Shown in pieces: positions 15,805 through 23,177 of a stretch of 64,000 nucleotides of DNA. Source of the stretch: an uncultured Eubacterium sp. GTDB lineage: Bacteria; Bacillota; Clostridia; Oscillospirales; Acutalibacteraceae. Where the stretch lies: the NCBI GenBank assembly GCA_944380545.1, contig CALWHV010000003.1, positions 1 through 64,000 on the forward strand, written 5' to 3'. Within the stretch, counting starts at the first letter, position 1, and each line of letters begins with the position of its first letter. The notes below the pieces were generated by a model. The model was not told the origin of the DNA. It made no database searches and saw nothing but the letters and a program-made list of their open reading frames with translations. The position numbers and the translations under genes are program-made.

Positions 15805-17625
15805 ATGACTGAAAAGGAACTCAGAAAAAAGGCGATGGCGCTGCCGCTGCAGCCCGGAGTCTATATAATGAAGGATAAAAGCAAAAAGATAATTTACATT
15901 GGCAAGGCAAAAAAGCTCAAAAACCGCGTGTCGTCCTATTTCGGCTCCCATTCCGGCCATTCGCTCAAGGTTATCAGAATGGTTCAGAATGTGGATGATT
16001 TCGACTATATCCTTGTAGATACGGAATTTGAAGCTCTTGTGCTTGAGTGCTCGCTGATAAAGCAGCATATGCCGAAGTATAATATCCTTTTAAAGGACGA
16101 TAAGGGCTATAACTATATAAAAATCACAAAGGGCGATTTTCCGCGCATAAGCGAATGTAAGCGCATAGATAACGACGGCGCAGAGTATATCGGCCCGTAT
16201 ATTTCCGGCTATTCAGTCAAGCAGGCGGCTCAGGAGGTGCTCAGGATCTTCAAGCTTCCGCGCTGCAGCAAGAGCTTTCCGCGCGATTACGGAAAGTCGC
16301 GCCCGTGCCTAAACGGTTTTATGGGCATCTGCTGCGCGCCCTGCGCCGGCAAAATATCGCAGGAGGAGTTCAAAAAAACCACGGAGGACGCCGTCGCCTT
16401 TCTAAAGGGCGGCAGCAAGGCGGCGGTGCGCGAGATGACGCAGCGTATGAACGAGCTGTCCGAGGAGCTGCGGTTCGAGGAGGCGGCCGCGCTCAGGGAT
16501 CGCATACGCTCTGTCAAAAATCTTGAGGAGCGCCAGAAGGTGGTCTCCATAAATGTTCCCGAGGAGGATGTTTTCGCCCTCGTCTGCGGCAAGAAAAAAG
16601 CGTGCTTTGAGGTCATACGCTTCAAAAACGGAAAGCTGAGCGATACGGAATACTGGCTCATAGATTCACAGGACGATCCTGCGTCCGCGCGTCTTGAGCT
16701 GATAGAGCGCTATTATTCCATCAGAAACGATATCCCATCGCGCATAGCCGTGGACGGTGATATAGAGGATGAGGAGCTGCTGCGCGAGCTTCTCGAAAAG
16801 CAGCGCGGCAAAAAAACGGAGTTCATACATCCGCAAAAGGGCGAGCATCTTTCGATACTCAATATGTGCATCAAAAACGCAAACGAGCATCTTGCACAAA
16901 GCGAGGGGCGCCTCGGCAGGGAATTTGCCGCGCTGGAGGAGTTAGCGTCGCTGCTCGGCCTTCCCAAGCCGCCCGAATATATCGAAAGCTACGATATCTC
17001 GCACACCTTCGGGGCGGATAATGTTGCCGGAATGGTCGTGTTCCATAACGGCCGCCCTATGCGCAGCGCGTATAAGCGCTTTGCCGTCAAGGGCTTTGAC
17101 GGTCAAAACGATGTCGGCTCGATGAACGAGGTGCTGCGCCGCCGCTTTGAGCATTATAAAAACGACGATGAAAGCAGCACTTTTAAGATCCTGCCCGATC
17201 TCATCCTTCTTGACGGCGGCCAGCCGCAGGTGAACGCCGTGCTGCCCGTCATCCGCGATATGCGCCTTTCTGTGCCTGTTTTTGGTATGGTTAAGGACAG
17301 TAAGCACCGCACTCGCGCTATCGCCTACGGCGGCGGGGAGATAGAGATAAATTCCCACCGCGCGGCTTTCACGCTTGTGTCCCGCATACAGGAGGAGGTC
17401 CACCGCTTCGCCGTTTCCTATCATCACAAAAAGCACGCCAAAAGCACCTTTTCATCAGGCCTGCTCAAAATAGAGGGGATAGGGGAGAAAAAGGCAAAGG
17501 CGCTGCTGCGCCATTTCAAAACCGTATCCAAAATAAAGGAAACCTCGGTTGAGGAGCTGTGCGAATGTCCGCTCATCGGAGAAAAGGACGCGCGCAATAT
17601 TTATAATTTTTATCATAATTTGTAA
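15805..17625 (+). CDS. uvrC: Excinuclease ABC subunit C (UvrC)
   Basis: Dual-incision nuclease of nucleotide excision repair, 606 residues. The N-terminal GIY-YIG domain shows GVYIMKDKSKKIIYIGKAKKLKNR (two motifs, residues about 15-38); then a UvrB-binding UVR motif (LSEELRFEEAAALRDRI), the RNase H-like C-terminal nuclease (ESYDISHTFGADNVAGMVVF, DLILLDGGQPQVNAV) and a terminal helix-hairpin-helix pair (IEGIGEKKAKALLRHF). ATG at 15805 follows GGGTG; the GTG at 15799 is part of that site. uvrA and uvrB are not nearby. Confidence 0.96.
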   Translation: MTEKELRKKAMALPLQPGVYIMKDKSKKIIYIGKAKKLKNRVSSYFGSHSGHSLKVIRMVQNVDDFDYILVDTEFEALVLECSLIKQHMPKYNILLKDDKGYNYIKITKGDFPRISECKRIDNDGAEYIGPYISGYSVKQAAQEVLRIFKLPRCSKSFPRDYGKSRPCLNGFMGICCAPCAGKISQEEFKKTTEDAVAFLKGGSKAAVREMTQRMNELSEELRFEEAAALRDRIRSVKNLEERQKVVSINVPEEDVFALVCGKKKACFEVIRFKNGKLSDTEYWLIDSQDDPASARLELIERYYSIRNDIPSRIAVDGDIEDEELLRELLEKQRGKKTEFIHPQKGEHLSILNMCIKNANEHLAQSEGRLGREFAALEELASLLGLPKPPEYIESYDISHTFGADNVAGMVVFHNGRPMRSAYKRFAVKGFDGQNDVGSMNEVLRRRFEHYKNDDESSTFKILPDLILLDGGQPQVNAVLPVIRDMRLSVPVFGMVKDSKHRTRAIAYGGGEIEINSHRAAFTLVSRIQEEVHRFAVSYHHKKHAKSTFSSGLLKIEGIGEKKAKALLRHFKTVSKIKETSVEELCECPLIGEKDARNIYNFYHNL

Positions 17626-17643
17626 AAAAAATATTTTCTTAAC

Positions 17644-17672
17644 TTGACTAAGCCCCGTCTGAATTGTATAAT
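17644..17672 (+). promoter_or_regulatory. Promoter of rsmD-coaD
   Basis: TTGACT (17644-17649), 17-base spacer, TATAAT (17667-17672), 53 bases before rsmD. Confidence 0.8.
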
Positions 17673-17724
17673 GTATGGTGTATAAATTCACGGCAGGGCT
17701 TCAGTTGAAAAGGCGGGGTTCTTT

Positions 17725-18264
17725 ATGATGCGCGTAATAACCGGCAGCGCAAGGGGCAGGCGGCTCGAAACGCTTGCCGGCGCCGATGTAACAAGGCCCA
17801 CGGCGGAAAGCGTCAAGGAAGCCCTTTTCAGTATGATCCAGTTTCAGATCGAAGGCAAAAGGGCGCTCGATCTCTTCGCCGGCTCAGGCCAGCTCGGCAT
17901 AGAGGCGCTCTCGCGCGGCGCATCGTTTTGCACCTTTGTTGAGGCGGATAAAAACGCGGTTGCCGTTATAAAAAGAAATATTGAAAAGTGCGGCTTTTCG
18001 GCTTCGTCGGCGGTCGTTCATTCTGATTCGCTTTCCTATGTTCGCCGATGCGCGGAATTTGATTTGGCGTTTCTCGACCCGCCGTACAGCAGGGGAATGC
18101 TCCAAGCCGTTTTGCCGCAGCTTGAGCGCTTTGCCGCGCCGGGCGCCGTCGTTGTGTGCGAATCCTCGCGCGATGACGAGCTTTTGCCGAGTTACGGCAG
18201 CCTTGTGATGTTTCGCGAGCGCAGCTACGGCAAAACCAAGCTCACCCTTTACCGAAAGGAATAA
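17725..18264 (+). CDS. rsmD: 16S rRNA (guanine966-N2)-methyltransferase RsmD
   Basis: SAM-dependent base methyltransferase acting on 16S G966, 179 residues. It opens with MMRVITGSARGRRLETL and the TRPTAESVKEALFSMI segment typical of RsmD, SAM motif LDLFAGSGQLGIEALSRGA (residues about 50-68), and catalytic DPPY near residue 118. Either of two adjacent ATGs (17725, 17728) could be used. It is followed 3 bases later by coaD, the usual pairing in Bacillota. Confidence 0.95.
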   Translation: MMRVITGSARGRRLETLAGADVTRPTAESVKEALFSMIQFQIEGKRALDLFAGSGQLGIEALSRGASFCTFVEADKNAVAVIKRNIEKCGFSASSAVVHSDSLSYVRRCAEFDLAFLDPPYSRGMLQAVLPQLERFAAPGAVVVCESSRDDELLPSYGSLVMFRERSYGKTKLTLYRKE

Positions 18265-18267
18265 ATA

Positions 18268-18759
18268 ATGAAGATCGCAATATGTCCGGGCAGCTTTGAC
18301 CCTGCCACCTACGGTCATCTTGATATAATAGAGCGTGCCGCTCAGCTTTTTGACAAGGTCATCGTCCTTGTGATGACGAACAGCGAAAAAAATCCGCTCT
18401 TTACGGTGGACGAGCGCGTGCGCCTTCTTGAAAAATGCGTAAAAAAGAAAAATGTGGAAATAGATACCTATAAGGGGCTGCTCGTTGATTACGCCAAAAA
18501 AAGCGGAGCAGTCGCAATAGTCAAGGGGCTTCGGGCTATGTCTGATTTCGATTATGAATTTCAGCAGGCCCTTACAAATAAAAGCCTTATGCCGGAGCTT
18601 GAAACCGTGTTCCTCACTGCCAAGAACACATATATGTTTTTATCCTCCAGCATGGTTAAGGAGGTCTGCCGGCTCGGCGGCGATATTTCGCGCTTCGTTC
18701 CGGCGGAGATCCACGATGAAGTAACAATCAGATGTAAAGGAGAAATAAAAAATGACTAA
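18268..18759 (+). CDS. coaD: Phosphopantetheine adenylyltransferase
   Basis: Penultimate enzyme of coenzyme A synthesis (4'-phosphopantetheine + ATP to dephospho-CoA), 163 residues. The nucleotidyltransferase signature GSFDPATYGHLDI (8-20) contains the T/HxGH motif, with KGLRAMSDFDYEFQ (89-102) and SSSMVKEV near the C-terminus replacing the more usual ISSS pattern. AAAGGA lies before the ATG. It overlaps the next gene by 8 bases. Confidence 0.96.
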   Translation: MKIAICPGSFDPATYGHLDIIERAAQLFDKVIVLVMTNSEKNPLFTVDERVRLLEKCVKKKNVEIDTYKGLLVDYAKKSGAVAIVKGLRAMSDFDYEFQQALTNKSLMPELETVFLTAKNTYMFLSSSMVKEVCRLGGDISRFVPAEIHDEVTIRCKGEIKND

Positions 18760-19306
18760 TACCGATATCCTGCTTGAAGACCTTGAGGATGTGCTCGACG
18801 ACGCCACCTCCGTGCCTATGACCAAAAAAAGCCTTGTTGATGTGGAGAAGATCAAAACCATTATCGAGGATATCCGCCTCAATACTCCGCAGGAAACAAA
18901 GCAGGCAAAGGCGATCGTTGATTCAAGAAACAGCATAATCGACGAGGCAAATAAGGAAAAGGAAGAGATCATCGCTCAGGCTCAGGCTCAGGCAAGAGAG
19001 CTTATCGCCAAGGATCAGATCACCCAGACCGCTCAGGCTGAGGCTGCCGACATCATCGCAAAGGCGCACGAAGAGGGCAGGGCTTATATCCAGGACGCAA
19101 AGAATCAGGCGTCCGAGATTCTCAGCGATGCCACCACAAAGGCAAACGAGATGCTCACCAACGCTCAGAACAAGAGCAGAGAGATGCTCACCGCCGTCAA
19201 CACCTATGCCGACGATACGCTTCTTGCTATCGACGACGCGCTCTATAAAGCCCTTTCCGATGTCCGCAGGATTCGCCAGGGCCTCAGCAACAAGCACGGC
19301 GAATAA
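18752..19306 (+). CDS. Coiled-coil protein, ATPase/DivIVA-like, downstream of coaD
   Basis: A 184-residue soluble protein: about 60 acidic residues at the start, then an Ala/Gln/Glu/Lys-rich coiled coil from about residue 60 to 150 (repeats such as AQAQAQARELIA, QAEAADIIAKAHEEGRAYI, KANEMLTNAQNKSREML), then a short helical end. Proteins of this kind at this locus are often annotated as ATPase or V-type H+-ATPase subunit-like only because of the coiled coil. I do not assign a function. Overlap with coaD implies cotranslation; the coupling with rsmD-coaD suggests a conserved accessory role. Confidence 0.75.
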   Translation: MTNTDILLEDLEDVLDDATSVPMTKKSLVDVEKIKTIIEDIRLNTPQETKQAKAIVDSRNSIIDEANKEKEEIIAQAQAQARELIAKDQITQTAQAEAADIIAKAHEEGRAYIQDAKNQASEILSDATTKANEMLTNAQNKSREMLTAVNTYADDTLLAIDDALYKALSDVRRIRQGLSNKHGE

Positions 19307-19333
19307 TCAAACACAAACTGAAAAATGAAAACT

Positions 19334-19360
19334 AAAAGGAGCCTTATCGGCTCCTTTTTT
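19334..19360 (+). terminator. Terminator after the coiled-coil gene
   Basis: AAAAGGAGCC (19334-19343) pairs with GGCTCCTTTT (19349-19358), ending in six T residues. Confidence 0.85.
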
Positions 19361-19376
19361 GTTGCTCCAGCAAAAT

Positions 19377-19407
19377 AAAAGACCGCTTCCTCAGGGAAAC
19401 GGTCTTT
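19377..19407 (-). terminator. Terminator of the leftward GPH transporter
   Basis: AAAAGACCG at 19377-19385 pairs with CGGTCTTT at 19400-19407; read leftward it ends in TTTT, 10 bases after the stop of the transporter. Confidence 0.65.
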
Positions 19408-19417
19408 CGTTTTATGC

Positions 19418-20818
19418 TCATTCAGCGTCCGCAAACTGCTCGGCGCGTCTTTCGGAAATGAAATCGTGCACTTTTTGCTTAAGCTCGCCGTGCAGCTTGA
19501 ATTTCGCGCTGAAAACTATCAGCGAGATGATCATCAGCACGGGCGGCACCGCAAAGCAGATAACGCCTATCGCGGATTTTGTGGCTTCGTTTATCGAGCC
19601 GGAAAGTATCTGCTCGTTGTAGTTCATTATGCCTAGCCCGCCGAAGAGGAATATCGTTTGAATGGTGTACGCCATCTTCTGCAAAAAGCCCTTCATTGAA
19701 AATGTTATGCTCTCGTTCCTGCGCCCGTTTTTGTATTCGCCGTAGTCAACGATGTCCGCAAGGAATATCGTCTGCGCAACAAACATGGAAGCAACGCCCA
19801 CGCTCGCAAAGATATAGCTTATGTCAAGCGCAATGGTTATCTTGAGCACCGGCCCGAAGATATACATAAGCACATACCCGAATATCGCCATAACAAGCGA
19901 GATCTGGTAAATGGTTCTGTTGCTGAATTTCTTGCTCAGTATAGGAATAACAAGAAGCCCCAGCACCGAGCCTATCGCGCCTATTATCGAAAACAGGCTC
20001 TGCGCCGTCGGCTCGCCCAGAACATCGGTGAAATAATACACCGCTGTGCCGCTCGTAAGGTACCAGCCGGCGTTTGATATCATTGCAAACACCATAAATA
20101 CGATAAGCTGGTCGTTTCCGGCAATAACCTTGAACATCTTTTTGAAGCTGAATTTATCGTTGTTGTATATAACATGCCTTTCCTTTGTTGAGGCAACGCA
20201 GATAACCGCAAAGGTAACAAGCAGCACGCCGCAGATTATCGCCCAGCGCGAAAATCCGCTTGCGCTGTAGCCGTCCTCGGTCTTTTCCATACCGCTTGAA
20301 AGCAGGGGAAGCACTATCGGCGTCATAACGGTTATAACGCCCTGACCGAAGCCGCTGAATGTGCGCGCCACGGTGGATATCATATTTCTGTCCTTCGGGT
20401 CGTTCGTAAAGCTCGGCACCATGGACCAGTAGGGGATATCCGCCATCGTGTTCGTCATCCCCCAAAGCACATACATAAAGCCTATGTAAACATAAAGCTT
20501 CGTGCCGCTCATACCAAAGGAGGTGAATAGCAGGGAAAGCACTATCGCGTTTGTGGCTGTTCCCACAAGTATCCACGGGCGGTATTTGCCCATTTTGTTT
20601 TTCGTGCTGTCAACTATCGTGCCCATTATCGGGTCGTTGATTCCGTCCCATATTCTTGCAAGCGGGGTCAGGATAAGCAAAAACGCCTCCTTGAGCCCCA
20701 ATACGCTTGAAAGATAGTACGAAAGATACGAATAAAAAAGCCCGTACGAAAGGTCAAGCCCTATCGCGCCGACGCCGTAGCCTATCTTCTCGCGCCATGT
20801 GGTTTTGTAGTCTGCCAT
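19418..20818 (-). CDS. GPH-family sugar:cation symporter
   Basis: A 466-residue 12-helix transporter of the GPH group. N-terminal LTPLARIWDGINDPIMGTIVDSTKNKMGKYRPW (about 55-87) is the family signature, and the second half has SMKGFLQKMAYTIQ. The ATG at 20818 follows GGAG at 7 bases and gives MADYKTTWREKIGYGVG; further upstream ATGs lack a binding site. Own promoter and terminator. It is divergently oriented to the dcw cluster. Substrate unknown; glycosides or oligosaccharides would fit. Confidence 0.85.
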   Translation of the reverse strand: MADYKTTWREKIGYGVGAIGLDLSYGLFYSYLSYYLSSVLGLKEAFLLILTPLARIWDGINDPIMGTIVDSTKNKMGKYRPWILVGTATNAIVLSLLFTSFGMSGTKLYVYIGFMYVLWGMTNTMADIPYWSMVPSFTNDPKDRNMISTVARTFSGFGQGVITVMTPIVLPLLSSGMEKTEDGYSASGFSRWAIICGVLLVTFAVICVASTKERHVIYNNDKFSFKKMFKVIAGNDQLIVFMVFAMISNAGWYLTSGTAVYYFTDVLGEPTAQSLFSIIGAIGSVLGLLVIPILSKKFSNRTIYQISLVMAIFGYVLMYIFGPVLKITIALDISYIFASVGVASMFVAQTIFLADIVDYGEYKNGRRNESITFSMKGFLQKMAYTIQTIFLFGGLGIMNYNEQILSGSINEATKSAIGVICFAVPPVLMIISLIVFSAKFKLHGELKQKVHDFISERRAEQFADAE

Positions 20819-20866
20819 GATCATTCTCCTTTTCCGCGCCGTGTGCCGCCGCTTTTTACTTTCAAA

Positions 20867-20895
20867 ATTATAACATATTATATTCCGCAACACAA
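20867..20895 (-). promoter_or_regulatory. Promoter of the leftward GPH transporter
   Basis: On the minus strand: TTGTGT (20895-20890), 17-base spacer, TATAAT (20872-20867). Confidence 0.6.
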
Positions 20896-20958
20896 TAAAA
20901 CCCTGCTCCGATAAAATATTACAATTTAGTTACAATTTTTGCTTGTAAAGATTTGCCC

Positions 20959-20987
20959 TTGACAATCCCTTGTCCGATGTATATAAT
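20959..20987 (+). promoter_or_regulatory. Consensus promoter of the dcw cluster
   Basis: TTGACA (20959-20964), 17-base spacer, TATAAT (20982-20987): a full sigma-A consensus, about 90 bases before the mraZ GTG. Confidence 0.9.
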
Positions 20988-21002
20988 GTAAGCAATAGGG
21001 GC

Positions 21003-21033
21003 GGATTTCAATGAAATCCAATGAAATCCATTG
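21003..21033 (+). promoter_or_regulatory. 10-bp-period repeat, candidate MraZ box
   Basis: CAATG at 21009, CAATG at 21019 and CATTG at 21029 are spaced exactly 10 bases apart, with a tandem ATGAAATCCA decamer at 21011-21030 and a perfect inverted repeat GGATTTCA/TGAAATCC at 21003-21019. It lies just downstream of the start site expected from the mraZ promoter. MraZ in other bacteria binds short direct repeats with 10-bp period at its own promoter. Confidence 0.5.
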
Positions 21034-21077
21034 ATTTTCCTAAAACGCCCACAATTTTGATGAAAGGGGAGAGAGTC

Positions 21078-21554
21078 GTGGCAGGTATTCCGTTTATAGG
21101 CACTTATGATGATTTTAAGCTGGACAGCAAGGGCAGGCTCTCCATCCCTGCCAAATGGCGCGACCGTCTCGGCAAGCTGTTTTATATGGTTGCTGTAACG
21201 GTCAAGGGCTGCCGCTGCGCCACGCTTTATCCCGAAGCCGAATACCTTAAGCTTGTGGCAAAGACCCAGTGCGGCACAGAGGGCGAGATTTATGACGCCG
21301 AAAAAGAGCTTTACAGCAAAACAGAGGAATGTACGCTTGACGCTCAGGGCAGATTCACGCTTGACCGCCGCCTCAAGGAGCTTTCGCTGCTTGAAAACAA
21401 CACAACCGTTATCCTTGAGGGCAACGGAAGCACCATAGAGATATGGAATCAGGAGCAATACAATAAGATCCACGGCACATTCGACCCGGCGCTCGGCGTG
21501 TTCGACCTCATAGACCGCGCACACGCCCGCAGGAAGGAATCCGATGATGAGTGA
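21078..21554 (+). CDS. mraZ: Transcriptional regulator MraZ
   Basis: First gene of the dcw cluster, 158 residues, two AbrB-like SpoVT/MraZ repeats: DFKLDSKGRLSIPAKWRDRL (about 11-30) and CTLDAQGRFTLDRRLKEL (about 85-102). MraZ is a ring-shaped DNA-binding autorepressor of dcw genes. The start is taken as GTG at 21078 because AAAGGGGAGAGA lies directly upstream; an ATG at 21021 lies in the repeat region and lacks a site. It overlaps rsmH by 11 bases. Confidence 0.93.
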   Translation: MAGIPFIGTYDDFKLDSKGRLSIPAKWRDRLGKLFYMVAVTVKGCRCATLYPEAEYLKLVAKTQCGTEGEIYDAEKELYSKTEECTLDAQGRFTLDRRLKELSLLENNTTVILEGNGSTIEIWNQEQYNKIHGTFDPALGVFDLIDRAHARRKESDDE

Positions 21555-22470
21555 TATGCCCTTCGTTCACAAAAGCGTTTTGTTTGACGAGGCGATAGAG
21601 GCGCTTCAGCTCGATTCGTCAAAGACCGTTGTTGACGGCACGGCGGGCGGCGGAGGCCATTCGCGCGAGATAGCAAAGCGCGCCGGCAGGCTCATCGCAA
21701 TAGACCGCGATCCGGATGCCGCGGCGGTGCTGCGCGAGCGGCTCGGCTCCTTCGGCAATGTAACGATAGTAAACGGCAATTTTGCCGATATCAAAAGCAT
21801 ACTCGCCTCTCTCGGAATAGAGCAAATAGACGGTATGCTCCTCGACCTCGGAGTCAGCTCCTTTCAGCTTGACAATGCAAAACGCGGCTTTTCGTTTCAC
21901 AAGGACGCCCCGCTCGATATGCGTATGTCAAAAAGCGGCGTTTCCGCCTATGATGTCGTAAACACCTATGATGAAGCCCGCCTTGCCGATATTATCTATA
22001 GGTACGGCGAGGAGAGATACAGCCGCTCGATAGCCAAAAATATTGCGCTTGCCAGGCAGGAAAAGCCGATAAAAACAACGCTTGAGCTTGTCGATATCAT
22101 CAGAAGCTCGATGCCGGCAAAGGAGCTTAAAAAGGGCCATCCCGCAAGAAAGACCTTTCAGGCGATAAGAATCGAGGTCAACTCAGAGCTTGACAGCCTC
22201 AAAAGTGCGCTTTGCGACGCGTTTGACTGCCTTGCACCGGGCGGAATAATAGCCGTGATAACCTTTCATTCGCTTGAGGACAGAATCGTTAAAGAGCAGT
22301 TTGCAGAGTGGACCCGCGGCTGCACCTGCCCAAAGGAATTTCCCGTCTGCGTCTGCGGCAATAAGCCTAAGGGCAGGCTTGAATTTAAGTCAAAAGCGCC
22401 GTCGCAGCGCGAGATAGAAGAGAACCCCCGCGCTCATTCCGCAAGGCTGCGCGCGTTCATAAAGTTTTAA
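21544..22470 (+). CDS. rsmH: 16S rRNA (cytosine1402-N4)-methyltransferase RsmH
   Basis: SAM-dependent methyltransferase (MraW), 308 residues. Motifs: FVHKSVLFDEAIEAL at the start, VVDGTAGGGGHSREI (SAM site, about 34-48), LLDLGVSSFQLD (about 98-109), and the C-terminal ITFHSLEDRIVKEQF, then SKAPSQREIEENPRAHSARLR, all diagnostic. AGGAAGGA precedes the ATG at 21544. Cytoplasmic. Second gene of the dcw operon. Confidence 0.97.
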   Translation: MMSDMPFVHKSVLFDEAIEALQLDSSKTVVDGTAGGGGHSREIAKRAGRLIAIDRDPDAAAVLRERLGSFGNVTIVNGNFADIKSILASLGIEQIDGMLLDLGVSSFQLDNAKRGFSFHKDAPLDMRMSKSGVSAYDVVNTYDEARLADIIYRYGEERYSRSIAKNIALARQEKPIKTTLELVDIIRSSMPAKELKKGHPARKTFQAIRIEVNSELDSLKSALCDAFDCLAPGGIIAVITFHSLEDRIVKEQFAEWTRGCTCPKEFPVCVCGNKPKGRLEFKSKAPSQREIEENPRAHSARLRAFIKF

Positions 22471-22494
22471 GGATGTTTAAAGGAGGAGAGCAAT

Positions 22495-23064
22495 TTGACC
22501 GGTACAGGCGATTTCAGAAGATATTCATATAACGGCGACGCCGCATATGCGGTTGAAGCCTTCAGCCGCACGCGTTCCTCCGCCGCGCCCGCTCCCAAAA
22601 CGGGCCGCGCAAAGCGTCTTTCAATAAGCCCCGCCACAGCCGATAAGGAGCTGCGCACTGTCAAAAAGCCGGTAAAGCAGCTTGTTAGGGAGCAGCGCGC
22701 CGCGCGCGTTAAAGCGCTTCAGGTCGCCGCGGCTGTCGTATTCCTTGTTGCTATGTTCAGCGCGGTGCTGTTCACCTTCGTTCAGAAAAACGAGCTCACG
22801 CGCAGCATAGCGGATACGCGCCGTCAGATCTCCGTTTCGCAGAGCGATAATGTCAGCCTCAATGCGGAGCTTGAATCGCTCGTTTCCGTTTCGCAGATAG
22901 ACAGCTATGCCGTTGAGCAGCTCGGTATGACAAGGCTTCAGGCAAATCAGATAACATATATAGACACAGCCGATTACGCTGCGCGCCGCGAATATGAGGC
23001 GCAGCAGGAAAAGGCACAGCAGGAAAAGGCGCAGCAGGAGGCCGCTGCACAGCAGGGGGAATAA
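22495..23064 (+). CDS. ftsL: FtsL-like division protein
   Basis: A 189-residue bitopic membrane protein: basic cytoplasmic region (1-74), one transmembrane helix (about 75-96), then an extracytoplasmic coiled coil ending near YAVEQLGMTRLQ, the FtsL/DivIC signature. It would partner with DivIC/FtsB and FtsQ to activate septal synthesis. The start is TTG at 22495 with AGGAGGAG 6 bases upstream. Position between rsmH and the PBP gene is the standard ftsL locus. The last 30 residues are unusual: Gln/Glu/Ala/Lys-rich with tandem QQEKA units. Confidence 0.88.
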   Translation: MTGTGDFRRYSYNGDAAYAVEAFSRTRSSAAPAPKTGRAKRLSISPATADKELRTVKKPVKQLVREQRAARVKALQVAAAVVFLVAMFSAVLFTFVQKNELTRSIADTRRQISVSQSDNVSLNAELESLVSVSQIDSYAVEQLGMTRLQANQITYIDTADYAARREYEAQQEKAQQEKAQQEAAAQQGE

Positions 23065-23088
23065 CTGCGCCGTTTTCACAGTATTATA

Positions 23089-23125
23089 TTGAGAGCCGTG
23101 CTGCGGCGGCTCTCAAAAATTTTTT
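23089..23125 (+). terminator. Weak terminator-like hairpin after ftsL
   Basis: 10-bp stem 23089-23098 with 23107-23116, then AAATTTTTT. The A residues before the T-run make strong termination uncertain, and readthrough into the PBP gene is expected. Confidence 0.5.
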
Positions 23126-23177
23126 ATAAATAAGATATAACTTATAAGCAAAATGCTTTAGAAAGGCGGAAAGAGAT

